Of a stretch of 14,652 nt of DNA, positions 12,174 to 14,652 are shown in pieces. Each line of letters starts with the position of its first letter. Positions within the stretch are counted from its first letter, which is position 1. The stretch lies in the NCBI GenBank assembly GCA_009781565.1, contig WQXV01000008.1, forward strand, positions 1-14,652. The letters are read 5' to 3'. Under the pieces are notes generated by a model. That model was given only the letters and a program-made list of their open reading frames with translations. It was not told the DNA's origin and ran no database searches. Origin of the DNA: Actinomycetes bacterium (GTDB lineage Bacteria > Actinomycetota > Coriobacteriia > WRKU01). The position numbers and the translations under genes were made by a program.

Positions 12174-13277
12174 ATGGACTTCAGCGCATTCAGAGATCCC
12201 CAACTGGCCAAAAGGGTGATCGAGGGGATCGATCATCTGGCTGCTGCGCTCGATGAGCAACGCGATGGTGAGCCCATCCGTATCATGGAGGTGTGTGGTA
12301 CGCATACCATGGCGATCGCCAAGAACGGACTGCGCGCGGTCATGCCACCCAACATCATCTTGACCAGTGGCCCGGGCTGTCCGGTCTGTGTGACCGCCAA
12401 TGCCGATATCGATGTGGCGATCGCGCTAGCGGCCGACCACGACCTTACTATCACCACCTTCGGCGATATGCTCAAGGTCCCGGGCTCCTACAGCTCGATC
12501 AATGCCGAGAAGGGCGAAGGCGCCGATGTGCGGGTGGTCTACTCACCGCTTGACGCGCTGCAGCTTGCTCAGAATAATCCTGATCTGGAAGTGGTGTTCA
12601 TAAGCGTCGGTTTTGAGACGACGACCCCTATCATCGCGGCAACGATCAAGCGTGCACGCGACATGGGACTGGACAACTTCAGTGTCTATGGTGCGAACAA
12701 GACCGTACCAAAAGCCCTGCGCGCGCTGGCAGATGATCCCGAGATCAAGATCGACGCACTACTCCTTCCCGGACACGTCTCGACGATCATAGGACTGGAG
12801 CCGTACCGATTTCTCAGTGATGAATTCGGTATCGCGGGTGTGATAGCCGGGTTCGAGCCGATCGATATCCTGCAAGGTATCTATATGCTGCTGCAACAGA
12901 TGGTCGATGGCCGTTCCCAGATCGAGATCGCCTACGCACGCGGAGTCCATGAGGAGGGCAACCCTCGTGCCGTTGCGACGATGAACGAGGTCTTCGAACC
13001 TGCTGATGCTACGTGGCGCGGTTTGGGAGTCATCGACGGCACCGGACTGCAGATCCGTGACGAGTATGCTCAATTCGATGCGGTCAAGCGCCACGCACCG
13101 AAACCTTGTGAACCACGCGAGACCCCCGGTTGTGCCTGCGGCGAGATCCTGCGAGGGGTCAAGACGCCACCTGATTGCCGCATCTTCGGTAAGGGTTGCA
13201 CACCTGAGCATCCCATAGGTCCCTGCATGGTATCGAGTGAGGGCTCCTGCGCGGCTTATTACCGCTATCAAAGATAG
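12174..13277 (+). CDS. hypD: Hydrogenase maturation protein HypD
   Basis: A 367-aa [4Fe-4S] scaffold on which, with HypC, the Fe(CN)2CO unit of NiFe hydrogenase is assembled. All key family residues are present: Cys41 in EVCGTHT, Cys69 and Cys72 in GPGCPVC, GFETTTP, and the C-terminal cysteine-rich block CACGEILRG, FGKGCTPEHP and GPCMVSSEGSC, which holds the iron-sulfur cluster. The start follows the hypC stop by 9 bases and has no clear Shine-Dalgarno, suggesting translational coupling; the next Met (residue 38) is too late. The stop codon lies inside a small hairpin. Confidence 0.97.
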   Translation: MDFSAFRDPQLAKRVIEGIDHLAAALDEQRDGEPIRIMEVCGTHTMAIAKNGLRAVMPPNIILTSGPGCPVCVTANADIDVAIALAADHDLTITTFGDMLKVPGSYSSINAEKGEGADVRVVYSPLDALQLAQNNPDLEVVFISVGFETTTPIIAATIKRARDMGLDNFSVYGANKTVPKALRALADDPEIKIDALLLPGHVSTIIGLEPYRFLSDEFGIAGVIAGFEPIDILQGIYMLLQQMVDGRSQIEIAYARGVHEEGNPRAVATMNEVFEPADATWRGLGVIDGTGLQIRDEYAQFDAVKRHAPKPCEPRETPGCACGEILRGVKTPPDCRIFGKGCTPEHPIGPCMVSSEGSCAAYYRYQR

Positions 13278-13280
13278 CGG
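13262..13280 (+). other. Hairpin overlapping the hypD stop codon
   Basis: CCGCTAT (13262-13268) and ATAGCGG (13274-13280) form a perfect 7-bp stem around CAAAG, with the hypD TAG in the 3' arm. No T-run follows, so it is not a standard terminator; it could stabilise the 3' end of the upstream message or slow read-through into hypE. Confidence 0.45.
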
Positions 13281-13298
13281 GACCACGGTGAGTGCTCG

Positions 13299-13326
13299 TT
13301 CATCGTACGAACTGATGCGCTATCAT
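13299..13326 (+). promoter_or_regulatory. Possible hypE promoter giving a leaderless mRNA
   Basis: TATCAT (13321-13326) is one mismatch from the -10 consensus and ends 6 nt before the hypE ATG at 13333. A start there would place the transcript end at or next to the ATG, and no Shine-Dalgarno is visible before hypE. The -35 (TTCATC, 13299-13304, 16-nt spacing) is weak. Confidence 0.3.
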
Positions 13327-13332
13327 TAATCC

Positions 13333-14337
13333 ATGACAAAATCAGAAAAGATACTGCTCGCACACGGTAGTGGTGGCACGATGATGCGTGATCTGATCGA
13401 AGAGGTCTTCGTCGAGACATTCGGTGACGTGCAGCTTGAAGATGCCGCGACTCTTGATATCGACGCAGGTAAACTGGCATTTTCGACCGATTCTTTCGTG
13501 GTCCATCCCCTATTCTTCCCCGGCGGAGATATCGGTCATTTGGCCGTGTGCGGTACGGTCAACGATGTCGCGACCGCCGGAGCGCGACCGCTCTATCTCA
13601 GTGTCGGATTCATCCTTGAAGAGGGTTTTGCGATGGATGACCTGCGCGTGATCCTGACCTCTATGGCACAGTGCGCGCGCGAGGCAGGCGTCAAGATTGT
13701 GACAGGGGACACGAAAGTGGTCGATAAGGGTGCCGCCGATGGGATCTTCATCAACACGACCGGCATAGGACTCATACGTGAGGGAGTCGCGCTCAGCGCG
13801 CAGAACTGCCAGGTCGGCGACAAGATCCTGTTATCGGGTACTTTGGGTGATCATGGCATCACCATCGTGAGCCAGCGCGAAGGCATCGGTTTCGGTACGA
13901 CGCTCGAGACCGACGCTGCGCCTCTCGCCGAGCTCGTACATGCGGTCCTCGATGCGGCTCCCGCTACCAGGGTGTTTCGCGACCCGACCCGCGGTGGTCT
14001 TGCCAGCGCTCTCAACGAGATCGCTGATTCCAGCAAGGTCAGCATGCTGGTGCTCGAGGAAGACGTCCCGATCGACCAGCAAGTCTTAGGAGCATGCGAG
14101 ATGCTCGGCTATGATGTGTTCCAGGTCGCCAACGAGGGAAAGATGATCGCCATCGTGCCTCCCGATCAAGCTGAGGCAGCACTCGTTGCGATGCGAGGTG
14201 CTCCCTATGGAGCTGATGCTGCGATCATCGGTGAGGTGGTCGAAGGACCTGCCGGGCGCGTCAGTCTACGCAACTCGTTCGGTGCAACACGCATCATGGA
14301 TACGCTGGTCGGCGAGCAGCTTCCCCGCATCTGCTGA
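13333..14337 (+). CDS. hypE: Hydrogenase maturation protein HypE (carbamoyl dehydratase)
   Basis: A 334-aa PurM-like ATPase that takes a carbamoyl group from HypF onto its C-terminal Cys and dehydrates it to the thiocyanate that supplies the CN ligands. Visible are the N-terminal LAHGSGGTMM (9-18), STDSFVVHPLFFPGGDIG, the AVCGTVNDVATAGARP ATP-site region, VTGDTKVVDKG, RDPTRGGLA and the invariant C-terminal PRIC with Cys334. The start matches the family N-terminus, although no Shine-Dalgarno is seen. A 55-base gap separates it from hypD. hypA, hypB and hypF are not in the window. Confidence 0.97.
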   Translation: MTKSEKILLAHGSGGTMMRDLIEEVFVETFGDVQLEDAATLDIDAGKLAFSTDSFVVHPLFFPGGDIGHLAVCGTVNDVATAGARPLYLSVGFILEEGFAMDDLRVILTSMAQCAREAGVKIVTGDTKVVDKGAADGIFINTTGIGLIREGVALSAQNCQVGDKILLSGTLGDHGITIVSQREGIGFGTTLETDAAPLAELVHAVLDAAPATRVFRDPTRGGLASALNEIADSSKVSMLVLEEDVPIDQQVLGACEMLGYDVFQVANEGKMIAIVPPDQAEAALVAMRGAPYGADAAIIGEVVEGPAGRVSLRNSFGATRIMDTLVGEQLPRIC

Positions 14338-14343
14338 GGACCT

Positions 14344-14652
14344 ATGCAAACTTCTGTCTCACATCGCGCCCTAGGCATTACCGCCATTGTGTTCTCATCA
14401 CTTCTGTGGGGAACGATCCCGCTCATCTTGCGCTCTATCGACGGTTCTCCCTTCATCAAGGTGTTCTTCCGCGTATTCGTCTCATTTCTCGTATTGGCGA
14501 TCTGGCTGCTCGTCAGTGGTCGTTGGCGCAAGATCTCAGAGCTTGACAGCTTCTCCCTCAGATGGGTGCTGGCACAAGGGGCGCTGCTGGGTATCAACTG
14601 GATCCTTTTCTTCGGGGCGTTCGATCATGCCGATATCGCCACGGTCGAATTG
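14344..14652 (+). CDS. EamA/DMT-family transporter (3' end outside the window)
   Basis: An open frame of 103 codons runs to the window edge, starting MQTSVSHRALG. It shows hydrophobic helices with the EamA-type SSLLWGTIPLILRSI (19-33), a second helix VFFRVFVSFLVLAIWLLVSG, and a third GALLGINWILFFGAFDHADI, matching the drug/metabolite transporter superfamily, which exports metabolites across the inner membrane. GAGGA overlaps the hypE stop just upstream and the gap is 6 bases, so it is probably co-transcribed with hypE. The substrate cannot be told from this fragment. Confidence 0.85.
   Translation, partial: MQTSVSHRALGITAIVFSSLLWGTIPLILRSIDGSPFIKVFFRVFVSFLVLAIWLLVSGRWRKISELDSFSLRWVLAQGALLGINWILFFGAFDHADIATVEL

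Noticed and set aside
1..14652. CRISPR arrays, tRNA/rRNA genes, insertion sequences, phage genes
   Set aside because: No regularly spaced repeats, tRNA-like cloverleafs, rRNA motifs, transposase or integrase frames were found on either strand.

Overview
The window looks like a piece of chromosome from an anaerobic, GC-rich bacterium, most likely an anaerobic actinobacterium of the Coriobacteriia type. This is an inference from gene content: a four-subunit 2-oxoacid:ferredoxin oxidoreductase, a multihaem cytochrome-like secreted protein, NiFe-hydrogenase maturation genes, and a lysC-asd pair. No 16S rRNA or other phylogenetic marker is present. Every recognised gene is on the + strand.

Layout. 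(a) 1-1761 is the 3' part of a secreted-type protein with a DUF6273-like domain, an Ig-like region and four CxxCH haem motifs, closed by an intrinsic terminator. (b) 1937-4964 is a compact porGDAB operon (oxidation of pyruvate or a related 2-oxoacid to acyl-CoA with reduction of ferredoxin). (c) 4965-5393 is a 430-base non-coding stretch with tandem hairpins, a good promoter, a heavily folded RNA of about 135 nt, an intrinsic terminator, and then a second promoter for lysC. (d) 5394-13277 is a tightly packed run: aspartokinase, aspartate-semialdehyde dehydrogenase, a stand-alone winged-helix regulator, a QueT-type transporter, a GT-A glycosyltransferase-like protein, an asparagine synthase-like protein, hypC and hypD. 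(e) hypE follows after a 55-base gap, and an EamA/DMT transporter gene runs off the end.

The main discovery is inside lysC. Sixty bases (5809-5868), bounded by 9-bp imperfect inverted repeats, lie in the inverted orientation. As given, the reading frame stays open, but the catalytic GRGGSD loop of aspartokinase is replaced by an unrelated 15-residue stretch. Reading those 60 bases as their reverse complement restores a textbook aspartokinase loop exactly and in frame. This is a recoding intragenic inversion: a reversible on/off switch, a fixed loss of function, or an assembly artefact. A second anomaly is the asparagine synthase-like protein, whose glutaminase domain has lost its nucleophile (Cys2 to Ser) and its oxyanion-hole Asn (to Asp), while the ATP-dependent synthetase half looks intact.

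How the genes work together: lysC and asd feed aspartate into lysine, diaminopimelate, threonine and methionine. The asparagine synthase-like protein may compete for aspartate. hypC, hypD and hypE build the Fe(CN)2CO centre of NiFe hydrogenase, which fits the ferredoxin- and H2-based redox economy suggested by por and the cytochrome.
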